Counted from the stretch's first letter, positions 37,951-49,169 are shown. The stretch: 64,000 nt of DNA from Microvelia longipes (GCA_018340805.1 JACMZG010001913.1:18588082-18652081); one strand, 5' to 3'. The notes: a model not told the origin generated them from the sequence alone. Numbers and translations: made by a program.

Positions 37951-39171
37951 TATTATTTTTATTTATTTATTACTGTTGATATATAAAAGCATATATAACT
38001 ATAACATAACTATATATTTAAGTTATTTAGATTATAGTTTAATAATTTATTTTGCTAGATTAGATCAAATGGTTATCTATTCCATACTTTTTATCAGGAA
38101 AATGAGTCATTACTTTAATATTTAAAAGGCAGGAAAGTAGCATTTCCCTTATATGGCTTATTTTCCTCAAATAAATACCCAGGCAGAGAGATAAAGAATA
38201 AACAGTTTGACCAACATAGGAAGATAAAAGTTCATTTCAAATACATGGAAATGCACTTAAAACTACCCAGGAGGAAAAGTACTATTTCCCAGAGTGTTTA
38301 AGTTAGATTTAAAATTATGGTTCATTATAACATTTCATTATAATAACATTTTAATTTTTGATCATTTAACTTATGCTTTTATTACTTTAATTTTAAATTA
38401 AAATTTTTCTAAAAAGTTTTAGAAATTTTTAAAAATAATAAGAGATAATATTTAACAAGCTGAAGCTCTATATTTATGAATTAAATGTTGAATGATGACT
38501 TGCATTTATTTTAGTCACATTGATTCACTTAGTTTAAATCCCAATTCGAGGGTGAGTAGATGGATTCATTGTAAGCTTCAGGGCAGGAAAGCTATTATTA
38601 CTGACACGTTTGGCAAATTGTTGATCTTTGACTCTGGAGGTAATTTCCTCCTTATTATAATTCAATTATAATAAGGCTGATAGTGTTTTAATATTTTTTT
38701 ACAAGACATATAACATATTTGGTCATAAAAAAATTGAAATAGAGTTCATATATTAACCATTATACTTTTTTGACAAAAAAAAACAAAACCAAAATCTGGC
38801 AGAAAATTGGGGGATAGAAAAAGCCCATTCTCAAAATAATAATAATAATAACACAACAACACTTAATTTAACTTATTTAAAATAAAAGAAAACAAATATT
38901 GCACTGAGAATTCCATGATATACTAATAATGGATGGAATTATAGGCCGGAAGAGATTGACTTAACATTAACAATAAAAAGAAGCTTATTTTGTTTAAATA
39001 TATTTAAAACTAATTTTAATAAAAAACATAATTAACAGTCAATTTATATAAGAAGAAAGTTGACAGCCTCTTCTTTTGAATGATGAGCTTTAATATTAAA
39101 AGACATTGAAAAGCATTTGAAACATGCACTGTCAAAATTGCATAAAATGTAACCATATTAGTATTTATTGC
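37951..39171. other. Intergenic, nothing recognised
   Basis: AT-rich. A partial TTATTATAATTCAATTATAATAAGG hairpin near 38,650-38,675. No gene. Confidence 0.4.
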
Positions 39172-40032
39172 ATAGGGTGGACTAAAAGCCCCCCCCCCCT
39201 CTTAAATATTGAACTGTTTGACACAAATTAATGAATTTTGGGATACTTTTTTGTAGTGGTGTAGATAACTTTGGGTGTCCTAAGCATCACCAAATTTTAC
39301 AAAAAAAATAGAAATTTTAGATGATAAATTTTGATTGGGCCTTTTGGGCTCTTAGAATGAATGCTAGACATTTTGCCTTCAGTAAATTTTGGACAAACTG
39401 TAAAAACTAGACATAATAATTCAAAATTGAAGCATAATAATTCAAAATGTAAATAAAACATAATATTCAAAATGCCTTCTTATTGACTGAAGATAAGAAT
39501 ACAAATCATTTATTGCATTTTTAACAAATTCCCTGAATTGAGTAGCATTATTGACTATAAATTCCTTAAAAATGAAGTTAAGGAAAAACTTATTTTTGTT
39601 AATAAACCAAAAGAAAGGCATTTTTACCCCTGGCAAATTATTTCTAATGTCAATACTTAAGCTTCAATTTGAGTTAAAATGTCCAATTTTTACAAATTGA
39701 GCACTTAATCCCCCCAAAATAGTAGCCTTATACAAAAATATGCAGGGGGCAAAATGTCTAGTAATTATCCCTAGAACCCAAAAAGCCCAATAAAAGTATA
39801 CCTCCTAATTCATTCTTATCTATTTTTTCAAAAATAGATATATATATTTTTCTATTTTATATTAACTTTGAAGGCCCTTGGTGTTACAAGGGCCTTCGAA
39901 GTTAACTACCCCCCCCCCTCTCCAAAAATAAGAATTACCCTTTACACAAAAAAGTACCCCAAATTTCATTAATTTATATCAAATGATTCAAAATTTAAGA
40001 GGGATAGAGGGAATTTTGGTCTACCCTGCATA
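39172..40032. mobile_element. Long-terminal-inverted-repeat element (about 860 bp)
   Basis: Left end 'GGGTGGACTAAAAGCCCCCC' ... CTCTTAAATATTGAACTG ... ACAAATTAATGAATTTTGGG ATACTTTTTTGT pairs with the right end ACAAAAAAGTACCCCAAATTTCATTAATTTATATCAAATGATTCAAAATTTAAGAGG ... TGGTCTACCCTGCAT over about 90 bp. Inner arms also pair (GACATTTTGCC / GGCAAAATGTC). Within it, 39,866-39,904 is a strong hairpin (GAAGGCCCTTG...CAAGGGCCTTC). No transposase is visible, so it is non-autonomous. A 64-codon minus-strand frame inside it is not convincing. Confidence 0.78.
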
Positions 40033-40332
40033 TATTAAGTGCTTAGTTTATAAGCTTGTGCTAAAATATGTAGCTGTCAGAATTTTTTCTTATAATAAAT
40101 TAATTATAATTACTTATCCCTAATATCAAAGTAAATTAAAAATTTATAGTTTTCTATTAAACGATAAAAATGAATTAATCAGTTAAATTCAACAAATAAA
40201 AAAATATAAATTATTTAAAAAATTAGATTAAAATAAGAACTAATACAGGAATAATTTAGAAGTAATAATTAAGTCTAAGGAAGATATATTTTTGTGTTGA
40301 AAAAACACAATTTTCTTTTAGTATAATTCATA

Positions 40333-40497
40333 GTATAACACACAGCTGTTATCAGTTGACAGCACGGGAAAAATGGAGTCAATGAGGTAAATACTGGATG
40401 TTAAACCACAGCCCACATATCAGATCAACCTCATTGGTTTCTCAACACTATTTCCTCACGCTGTCAACTGATTATAACCGGGTGTTACACTATAGCA
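40333..40497. mobile_element. MITE-C, complete copy with the best-preserved ends
   Basis: Left 'ATAGTATAACACACAGCTGT' TATCAGTTGACAGCACGGGAAAAA with CAATGAGGT. Right ATTGGTTTCTCAACACTATT, TCCTCACGCTGTCAACTGAT, TATAACCGGGTGTTACACTATA. The two arms are inverted repeats of about 60 bp. Confidence 0.87.
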
Positions 40498-40900
40498 CAG
40501 TTTAGTAGAGGATGCATTAAAATAGCAATACTAGACATAAAATATAAAATTGTAAGGGTAAAATATATTTTTGTCCATTCTTAAATAGTATGAATGAAGG
40601 TTGTGCAATAAGCTCAAAAGGTAATTAGAGAGAAAAATGTCCTCAATACATAGAAAAGGAGTGGAAAAGACAATGAATGCACTGGCTTAGTTATAAGGAA
40701 AGTTTTGATCAAAGTGGAAGCCTGACAAGTTTGTTTACATTGTTTTAAAACAATTAAGTGGGCTAGAGTTGCTTTAAAAATGAAAACCTGACAAGTTTGT
40801 TTACATTGTTTTTATTTATTTCAACGGACACATCTGTCATAAATAAAAATAAATGTGTTTTTACAACAGACTATATTTTGTCTGTATAGTCAAGGACTGT

Positions 40901-41692
40901 GTATAGTCAAGACCAGAGACTATAGATACTTAAACAGTAAGACAGTCGACTCAATGGTGGGAAAATTGGATTCGGTCGACGCTAGCGCTGTGCGGACCTA
41001 CCTTTCAATTGAGTGGGCGTGTCTTAATTTCCCGCTTTATGCCCACAGTCAGTTTGAAATTTAATTTTTATACATGTATAGTTACACTTCTAACTAACCT
41101 ACCACTTTAATCTTACATAAAACGCTTCTGATTACTTTCAAGTTTTTTATTCAAGTAATTTATTAATTTAATTGATTCAATCAGGTAATAATGAAATAGT
41201 GGCTAAAGTTTACACGTGGTAGAAGATAGATTTCGGTATTTAATGCAGCCTGCATTTTAATTACATCGGCAAGATGAGCACATGTAATTTAATGTAATTA
41301 CCTGATAAAATCGACTAAATCAATCAATTAATTAAATGAAATTTACACTTATCTGCCATCAGTAGCGTTCTCTGGAAGTTTTAAAAAAGCTTCTATTTAC
41401 TTTTAGTATCTGAATTTTTGAAATACAGAACATGCAACGGCGAACCGTTTTTGTGAAAAATACATACAGAAAACAATGATTTTATAATAATAATAAATGT
41501 AGCTGTCATAACCAAGAATTGTCATGGTATTCATAAATTTAAGTATAAAAATATAATCAGTCATTTTTGGAAAGCTATTGGGGTTAGTTCATGAGTTGTC
41601 CGCACCGGTCCGCCGCAGCGCTATTTTTAGTAGCTTGCGATAATCGAATCCAAACTTTTCCTCATTTAAGTTAACCCCCCCTGGTCAAGACT
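40901..41692. mobile_element. Inverted-repeat element (about 790 bp) with a second palindrome inside
   Basis: The left arm contains AGTCAAGACCAG, AATTGGATTCG and AGCGCTGTGCGGACC. The right arm contains the complements GGTCCGCCGCAGCGCT, CGAATCCAA and CTGGTCAAGACT in mirrored order. An inner inverted repeat (TTAATTGATTCAATCAGGTAAT at about 41,170 and ATTACCTGATAAAATCGACT...AATCAATTAATTAA at about 41,300) forms a nested palindrome. The 69-codon frame at 40,855-41,064 crosses the left arm and is not a gene. Confidence 0.65.
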
Positions 41693-41866
41693 CCAAATGA
41701 TTAAGTGCTTAATTTTTCATTTAAATTGATAGCTTACCCAATTAATAATTGTCTTTAATAGAAACCATATTTTTAATTTAAGACATTCAATTTGCTCTTA
41801 AAATTTATGGTTCTAGATACCAGTTACTTTATTATTGTTTTTAGAAATTTGTTATATTCCTAACAG

Positions 41867-41935
41867 TGTGATATCTACAAATTTGTCTAAATAATTTAGT
41901 GCAAGCTTAAAAAGTGCTGAATATCACAAAAACAC
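41867..41935. mobile_element. Mini-MITE (about 67 bp), second copy
   Basis: Nearly identical to 34,833-34,902 (GTGTGATATCTACAAATTTG ... AGTGCTGAATATCACAAAA) in different flanking sequence. Confidence 0.75.
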
Positions 41936-43329
41936 TTGGTATTATAATAAATACGAAATGATGAAAAAAAGTTCTGAGATACCAGTACCAAATTTTACAA
42001 TTTAAGCTTTAGTGATTTGTAATTTATTTTTTTACTAAACCAAGGATTTCTTTTACAAAATATAAGAATTTATGTAAATAAATATAAAATTTAAATAAAG
42101 ATTAGAGTTATAAAAAAAAATCTGATTTTTAAGTAAAATACTAAATAAGACACAAGTGTTCTTGCGACATTTTGAAAAAATATTTCAATAAAATTGATAA
42201 ATAATTTTAGAAATATTAAGCAAATTTAGCTTTAAATTTAATTACACTAGACGAACAGTGATAGAAGTCTTAGATCTAATTTTGACCTAGCGGGACAAAA
42301 TCAATTATTATTTAAAATATGCATGAAAATGAACATTTAAAATTATTTCAAGGCTTATATAATAAACAAAGAAAAATATAAATTTTAATAAAAAATTGCA
42401 CTGAACCCTAGAACATCTATCTATGTCAATTTTATGAACATGTATTGAAAACTGGGGTATCGCTCAAACCAATAATTTGTTTCCCCATATTCCAGGTAAT
42501 CTTTCTCTTTACTGAAAAATTTCCAACTGATATATGAAGAGTTAACATTTAAGTATTGTTAAATTTTCCCCCCGTTTTTTTTATGGTGTGATAAGTAATA
42601 AATGTAAGTTTTTTGTAATTGAGTAATTTGAGGGGTCTCTAAAAAGTATGCCTCCAAATGACCTTCGATAAGTTTATACCCACGCAACACATAATCCAAC
42701 TTTGAACTTTAATTTTACTTCTTATTTAATTTTAATATCAATTAAATTAATGAAGACTTTAGTCCTTTTTATTAAAATTTATTGAAAATAAATTGTTGAA
42801 GAGCGTTCGCCCAGGGATTTGTAATAGTCCAAAAAGCTCTAAAGTTATTATTTAATTTTAAGTCAAAACTTCTATTTACTTATGATTTCTTAATATCTGA
42901 TTTCGGTTTCGATTCTTAATTATTAGAACTGACAAAAGAATTGGAAAAATACTCTGATACCAAACAGATTAGCTATAGAGTAAAAATACTATACTCGTAT
43001 AATACTGTATTGAATTGATATTAGTGATTTATACAGGATGATAATATTTAATTATAGTTAAAACAAATCTAATATAAACCAGTCATTAATAATAAGAATA
43101 TTATTTATAAGACTAACTTGTGTCTCTAATTGTTTAAAAATATGCTTTATTACAATCAAAGTTTATGTTTTGTGAGATTGTTTGAATAATAACTGCTCTT
43201 TTTCTTATTTTAATTTAATTATTTTTTTAACCTTAATTACTTGGTAAATTTATTAATAATTTGGTGTACTTATTTATTACGTAAAGGTATACTATTGTGT
43301 TAACTTTTAACTCAATTGTATAATTTTCC
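41936..43329. other. AT-rich intergenic DNA
   Basis: Only a short block near 42,700-42,850 (AATTTATTGAAAATAAATTG, TTGAAGAGCGTTCGCCCAGG) resembles 3600-3700 (ATTTAAAATAAATTGATGAA, AAGCTTTCGCTCAGGGA), an unnamed dispersed repeat. No gene. Confidence 0.5.
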
Positions 43330-44020
43330 AATTTTTCCAATAATTTTCCAATTTTAAAAAAATAATCTTCAGGATAGCAAACCTACACTGAAAGATTGAT
43401 TTTTGTAAAAAGTTTCAACTCTCTAGCATAAATACACAAGCTGCAATGATAACAGACATACACACACACACACAGAAAATTATGGATATACTAGTTGTAT
43501 TAAAACGAAACTTGATGAACTTACTTATTACATAAAGCGCTATACACTTGTACCAAATCTTAACTCAATTGAATTTTTTTTTGATTTTTCAATATTTTAA
43601 AAAAACGTTTACAAGTCATTTGATAAAAATTGAACTAATGCTGATAATGAGATAAAACTTAGTACATAAGTTAGTCTTATACATGGCTAAATGCCTGCTA
43701 AATTTCAAATTAATCATAACATTTTTCCGTGTTTTATGATTTTTCAAAATGTTTGAATGACATAAAAAAATTATTTTCCAAACAGCACAGCTACAGCAAT
43801 AGACTCTTTTTCGTACAAAGCTTCAACTCTCTAGCATAAATACACTGGGAGCCACGACGATAACAAACACACACATACAGGTAGACAGACAACTTTGCAA
43901 AATCCACTCAGGTAGACAATAGAAAAACACCTGCAATAGATAATTTCGGTGACATCCCTGTTTTGGATTTGTTTGCAAACACTACATTTTTCTAATACGG
44001 TATGAATAAGAAAAAGAAAA
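43330..44020 (-). repeat. R1 interspersed repeat, reverse copies
   Basis: Reverse-order modules: ATACACACACACACACAGAA, GGATATACTAGTTGTATTAA, ACAAGTCATTTGATAAAAAT, CTCTCTAGCATAAATACACT with GGGAGCCACGACGATAAC, ACAGGTAGACAGACAACTTT with GCAAAATCCACTC. It ends in the reversed CAAACACTACATTTTTCTAA TACGGTATGAATAAG. Confidence 0.75.
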
Positions 44021-44367
44021 CAAATATATTATAACTTTTTAACAATGTACGTCAAATTGATATATGATGAGCAATAAAAAGTGTTTTTTATAGCTATAAG
44101 TGTTCTAGGGATAAAATGTGCTTCTATCACTGTTGCTCACTCTAGATCATTTTTGTTGAACCTAATTTTCTTTTTAACATGGTTTAGGTAAAAATACAGT
44201 TAATAATACCTACACTTAGAGGAACTATGTACCGAGACATTGCAAACACATACTATTAATAATACTTTCTTATTAACTTTCTACAATGATTCAAAATAAA
44301 AACTCCTCTTTAATCTATCTCCATTAGCTTGCACATAATAATAAACACATAAAAATACAACCTTTAA
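44021..44367. other. Spacer
   Basis: No feature seen. Confidence 0.4.
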
Positions 44368-44655
44368 CACTCAAGGACTCACCCACAATAGACTTAAGAT
44401 TTTATTTTTCCTAAGAGCTTAAGGTCTCACCCAGAATAGACTTACTTTTTTATTTTTCTTAAGAACTTAAGGACTCACCCACAATAGACTTACTATTTTA
44501 TTTTTCCTAAGAACTTAAGGATTCACCCACAATAGACTTACTATTTTATTTTTCCTAAGAACTTAAGGACTCATCCACAATAGACTTACTATTTTATTTT
44601 TCCTCAGAACTTAAGGACTCTCCCACAATAAACTTACAATTTTTTTTTCCTAAGA
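44368..44655. repeat. Minisatellite, about 48-bp unit, six copies
   Basis: The unit 'CTTAAGGACTCACCCACAAT' AGACTTACTATTTTATTTTTCCTAAGAA repeats six times with minor changes. Confidence 0.92.
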
Positions 44656-45826
44656 AAAATGCATATAATCATAAATATACAAATAACTTGAGAGGGCATA
44701 AACCATCTCCTATACATTGAGAGGCATGAAACTATGCTAGGTTATGAATTAAATCCTAAGCAACATCCCACTCCTAAACAATTGAGCTTCAAGCTGTGAT
44801 ATTTTATGAATATGTGAGATTTATCAATAATCTAGTCATAACATAAGTTATAAAAATAATAGTAATAAAAATATAAAAAATATAATCAATAAAATAAATA
44901 AACAAAAAAATCAATACCAAAAAATATTAAATAAAATAAAAATACTTTATTTATTGAATATAATATATTTATCCATACAAATTGAACTATAAATATAAAT
45001 ACTTCTAGATTCAAGATATTATTCAAAACAGCACTTAAAAAACTTACTTTAAGAAGAAAAAAAATTTTAAATAAATAAAAATATAAAATAATATTATTAT
45101 TTAAAAACAATATAAAATAATATAATTTAAAAATAGGTAAAAACCTAAAACTCAGAGATAAGAATTTATTAAAAAAATAATAATTAAATATAAAAAAAAA
45201 ATAAAGATCTTAACGTATACATAAAAAATGCTGCTTTTGTAAACAGGTTAGTGGACTCTAAAATTTTTAATGTATCCCTTTTCTTATTTGTACCAAAAAG
45301 GAATAATAAATAAATAATTAAAAAGACTAATAATAAGAAAAAAAAATAACTGCCTAATTATTAGAGGTCCATGGGTGGAGGAGCGGTCCTGCTAATAATT
45401 AAAGCAATTGCCAAAAGATGTCAAAGCAGTGCGCCTGGGAATAAAAAAAAATATCAACATTTATATACAGCCATAGTCATATGGGCCACTTTACGGGTCT
45501 GCTTGGATTGTCGTCATTAAGCCTCTTATTTTATTGAATGACAGAGATAATGAGCTAATTTGTGTAGAGGTTGAGGGTATTTTTCCTAACTAACTCCCCA
45601 CTCTATAGCGCCATTGAACTTAACAGATGTCATAGAGGTTATAAACAAAAAAGTTTTTGTACATGAATATGTATGTATGGTCCAATAGAGTTGAAACCGA
45701 TCTTAATCGTAAGCTATTGTGGGCGAACACTACATTTCTTAAATCAGTGATGAGATTTATTCAAAATAATTTCTATTTGATTATACTTTTATAAATATAC
45801 AAAAAAATCTAATTTGATGTTTTCAT
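44656..45826. other. AT-rich DNA left of the assembly gap
   Basis: Very A-rich from 44,820 to 45,350. A more balanced stretch at 45,360-45,700 has no recognisable gene. The left terminus of the Polinton may lie here or in the gap, but I could not identify terminal repeats. Confidence 0.4.
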
Positions 45827-46735
45827 NNNNNNNNNNNNNNNNNNNNNNNNNNNNNNNNNNNNNNNNNNNNNNNNNNNNNNNNNNNNNNNNNNNNNNNNNN
45901 NNNNNNNNNNNNNNNNNNNNNNNNNNNNNNNNNNNNNNNNNNNNNNNNNNNNNNNNNNNNNNNNNNNNNNNNNNNNNNNNNNNNNNNNNNNNNNNNNNNN
46001 NNNNNNNNNNNNNNNNNNNNNNNNNNNNNNNNNNNNNNNNNNNNNNNNNNNNNNNNNNNNNNNNNNNNNNNNNNNNNNNNNNNNNNNNNNNNNNNNNNNN
46101 NNNNNNNNNNNNNNNNNNNNNNNNNNNNNNNNNNNNNNNNNNNNNNNNNNNNNNNNNNNNNNNNNNNNNNNNNNNNNNNNNNNNNNNNNNNNNNNNNNNN
46201 NNNNNNNNNNNNNNNNNNNNNNNNNNNNNNNNNNNNNNNNNNNNNNNNNNNNNNNNNNNNNNNNNNNNNNNNNNNNNNNNNNNNNNNNNNNNNNNNNNNN
46301 NNNNNNNNNNNNNNNNNNNNNNNNNNNNNNNNNNNNNNNNNNNNNNNNNNNNNNNNNNNNNNNNNNNNNNNNNNNNNNNNNNNNNNNNNNNNNNNNNNNN
46401 NNNNNNNNNNNNNNNNNNNNNNNNNNNNNNNNNNNNNNNNNNNNNNNNNNNNNNNNNNNNNNNNNNNNNNNNNNNNNNNNNNNNNNNNNNNNNNNNNNNN
46501 NNNNNNNNNNNNNNNNNNNNNNNNNNNNNNNNNNNNNNNNNNNNNNNNNNNNNNNNNNNNNNNNNNNNNNNNNNNNNNNNNNNNNNNNNNNNNNNNNNNN
46601 NNNNNNNNNNNNNNNNNNNNNNNNNNNNNNNNNNNNNNNNNNNNNNNNNNNNNNNNNNNNNNNNNNNNNNNNNNNNNNNNNNNNNNNNNNNNNNNNNNNN
46701 NNNNNNNNNNNNNNNNNNNNNNNNNNNNNNNNNNN
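45827..46735. other. Assembly gap (909 N)
   Basis: Unbroken N. Apparent reading frames across it are meaningless. Confidence 1.
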
Positions 46736-46756
46736 GAAATACTTTCAAGCTAAAAT

Positions 46757-47165
46757 TTATTCAGTCAAGTTTAAAGATCTTTTATTTCCTTTCATATTTT
46801 CTTTAATTATCCTTTTCATTGAATCATAGCGGCAACTAGGACATTTATCATATCCACATGTCAAATCATCATCATAAAAGTCGTAAACTCTATCATTATT
46901 TCTTCCATGTCTAGTTTAGTTAACTTGTTGACATTTTCCCCAATAATCATTCTGCGACCAATGTTTTGACTTCTCCTCAAAATCTGGAAAATATCTTTTT
47001 TAATATATCTCTTAGATAATCTAGAATTAAATTAAAAATATTAATATGAATATTAAATCTCACCAAACATGTTCATGTCATCCTCTTCCAAGTATTCTCT
47101 AAGTATTTCATCAGTAACAGGAATCCTTCTTTTAAATGATACATTTTGAATTTTTTGCAAAGACT
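46757..47165 (-). pseudogene. Hypothetical Polinton gene with a cysteine cluster, spliced
   Basis: On the minus strand a first exon (about 47,165-47,064; residues such as 'RRIPVTDEILREYLEEDD') is followed by a 43-bp candidate intron (47,021-47,063, GTGAG...TTCTAG). A second exon runs to a stop at 46,757-46,759 and contains 'PDFEEKSKHWSQNDYW' and 'TCGYDKCPSC' (C-x4-C-x2-C), then a basic tail. The cysteines suggest zinc binding. One stop and one frameshift interrupt it. The frame before the first ATG is also open back to the shared leader. I do not recognise the family. It may be a Polinton accessory or regulatory protein. Confidence 0.55.
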
Positions 47166-47187
47166 ACAAACAGTGAATTTAAACAAA
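47148..47187 (-). promoter_or_regulatory. Shared leader/acceptor element, copy 1
   Basis: Plus-strand 'AGACTACAAACAGTGAATTT' AAACAAA (47,161-47,187) recurs with one mismatch at 48,698-48,724. The similarity continues into the minus-strand gene start (AGTCTT...TTCAAAATG). It may be a promoter or initiator, or, since it ends ...CACTGTTTGTAG, a 3' splice site preceding the first coding exon. Confidence 0.65.
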
Positions 47188-47343
47188 ATCTATTTAAATC
47201 AATTAGAATGAATTAATTTTTATTATTAATTTTAATACATTTGAAAATAATTAAATTAATTAATTTTAAATAATTAGAATGTTCTAGAATAAACATTTGT
47301 TTTACTGTATCAATTTCAATATTAGTACACACACGTTTCAGAA

Positions 47344-47352
47344 TATATAAAA
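47344..47352 (+). promoter_or_regulatory. TATA box of the 47,387 gene
   Basis: TATATAAAA about 35 bp upstream of the first ATG, in a good position for an RNA polymerase II core promoter. Confidence 0.5.
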
Positions 47353-47386
47353 GCTATAATCTTTAGTTTTTATCATTAATTTTAGA

Positions 47387-47762
47387 ATGGCTCCATTGAA
47401 ATTAACCAAAGATAATGCTTCAACATTGATTTTTAATGTGATAAGCCAACTAACTATTACAAGTATGAAATAGTTAACTTTAAGAAATCTATCGTGTACA
47501 CCTTTCAAGTAATTTTCATATTTTATTTACTTTATTTAATAATTTTTATTTAGGATCCAGTAAATTTCAAACAATGTTTGTATGGTGTTTTGATTTCAAA
47601 ATAAGTGACAATGACCTGAAAACTATAAATGATTTCCTTGTTAGAGTCAACAGCGACATGGAAATAGAAGAATCAACATTTATTAAATCAAGAGATGAAG
47701 TTAAAATTGAAAAAGGAAAGATTACCGTTGAAATTATGGATACAAAAGACTTGAAGATCTAG
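47387..47762 (+). pseudogene. Hypothetical small Polinton gene, spliced
   Basis: ATG at 47,387 opens a frame of about 26 codons (starts MAPLKLTKDN). After a probable frameshift it is followed by a 45-bp candidate intron (47,509-47,553, GTAATT...TTTAG) and a second exon of about 65 codons ending at 47,762. The second part contains 'WCFDFKISDNDLKTIND' and is rich in Lys, Glu and Asp. A TATA box lies upstream. I know of no match. It could be a Polinton accessory protein. Confidence 0.5.
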
Positions 47763-48018
47763 TGAGACCACTTTGGAAAATCAAAACAATATCAAGAATT
47801 TTTCATGAATAAATATTATCATCCATAATTATTTTGTCTTAGTTACTCTTTTTATGGTATTTTGTTACTTTTTAGTTGTTATAAACTTTTTATAATAAAA
47901 AACACACAAGTATCAAACAAAGATTATTCAATTGAAACGTATTTGATGATCCAATGATTGTTCTGTATGACATTTGGCATCTAATAATAAATTAATTAAA
48001 TAGATTACATCAAATAAA

Positions 48019-48681
48019 TTACTTAGTTTCATGATTTCTTTCAATTTTACATTGATGTTGTTTTCTCAATGCAATTGAAAGAGCAATAGTTTCATATTCA
48101 TTTGAATCTGGTTAATTGTTTCTGGACTGGAATAACTCAAATCCTTATTGAATTCATTAATTAAATCTCTCCTTGTCATTCTCATAAAACTCATTTGTTA
48201 CAGTTGGCAAATTAAGTTTATGAAAATTTACCAGATTATCCATTAGAAAACTCATATTTTCCAACATATCCAAATTAAATTTGAGTTTTGGTTTACATTC
48301 AACTTTCTGAGAATAACCAAACTATCGAGGAATTGAATCTGAATAAGAGCATGAAGACCTGATTGAAGAGTTTCTTCTAATTTATGACGGTACAGTATTA
48401 TTTCATTGTTTGATATTTCCTCCATGGCATCGATGAATGGTTCAACATTAAACATATTTGCTAGATTGTTGGCCACATCAACTTTGCATTGTCGAGGTAA
48501 TCTTCATAGTTCAATGTCAAACAATTATTTACAGTTGAAATAATTTTCGGAACATTTGTACTTTATGCCCACTTCATGAAGAAATTGTGAATTCATCATC
48601 ATCAAATAACATTATCTCGATTGTATATTTCAATTTCCTTCAACATCTCTTTTTGTTTTCAGACATGATTACATCATCCAT
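48019..48681 (-). pseudogene. Hypothetical Polinton gene, acidic, probably helical, frameshifted
   Basis: ATG on the minus strand at 48,681 (MDDVIMSENKKR) follows directly after the second shared leader. Coding potential continues through several frames to a stop at 48,019. The longest uninterrupted piece (48,252-48,476) holds 'NVEPFIDAMEEISNNEI' and 'LYRHKLEETLQSGLHAL'. A later piece holds 'NKDLSYSSPETINQIQMN'. Reconstructed length would be about 215-220 residues. The composition suggests an alpha-helical protein. Not recognised. Confidence 0.5.
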
Positions 48682-48697
48682 TTTGAAAAGTTTACAA

Positions 48698-48724
48698 GAC
48701 TGCAAACAGTGAATTTAAACAAAT
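48698..48724 (-). promoter_or_regulatory. Shared leader/acceptor element, copy 2
   Basis: 'AGACTGCAAACAGTGAATTT' AAACAAA on the plus strand, 26 of 27 bases identical to 47,161-47,187 and in the same position relative to the start of a minus-strand gene. Confidence 0.65.
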
Positions 48725-48729
48725 TTAAT

Positions 48730-49169
48730 TAAATTGTTAATTAATTTAATTAAATCTTTTAATATAGAATCCACTAATGATTTATAATTTAATTTTTTTT
48801 CCAAACAAGTACGACTTTCCCACTTGAAAATAATTTAACCAATTGGATTATATTTAGAAATACGTAACCTTGGGAAAATTTTCTGGTTCAAAAGCAGCAT
48901 TTTATTGTTTTGGCAAAATTATATAAAAAAAACCGTGATTCCCAAACTCGACAACTTACCGATTGAAGCTGTATGTTTTCAATATTATACTTTAAATCTT
49001 TGTTATTCAATGGTCTTTTACAACCCATTATTCTACATTTTCCTGATTGAAAGAAAACAAAGTATGCTTTTACATTTTTCCACAACTTGAGATGGTTTCC
49101 CAATTGGAAATTTCAATGACGGATAACTGATTGATCGACTTTTCCTTTGTAATTAATATTTGCAATCAT
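48730..49169 (-). pseudogene. TATA-binding-protein-like gene of the Polinton
   Basis: ATG on the minus strand at 49,169. The first part contains 'FFQSGKCRIMGCK' (about 49,018-49,054), which matches the F-SSGK-TGAK signature of the first TBP repeat. About 70 residues further on, minus-strand segments give 'EPENFPK' (48,869-48,889), KYNPIG and 'FSSGKVVLV' (48,804-48,830). In TBP the second repeat has exactly this order: EPELFP, then a proline-containing strand, then F-SGKVVLTGAK. The whole would be about 140 residues, a TBP core (normally about 180) without the N-terminal tail, and slightly short. The pieces lie in different frames, so the copy is broken, or the sequence has indels. GTAAGT at 48,955-48,960 (reverse) might be a splice donor, but reading through it also keeps the frame. 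It shares a 60-bp divergent promoter with the ATPase. Family assignment is my inference from motif order. Confidence 0.6.

Noticed and set aside
45789..46806. Frames of over 300 codons on both strands
   Set aside because: They consist of N from the assembly gap.
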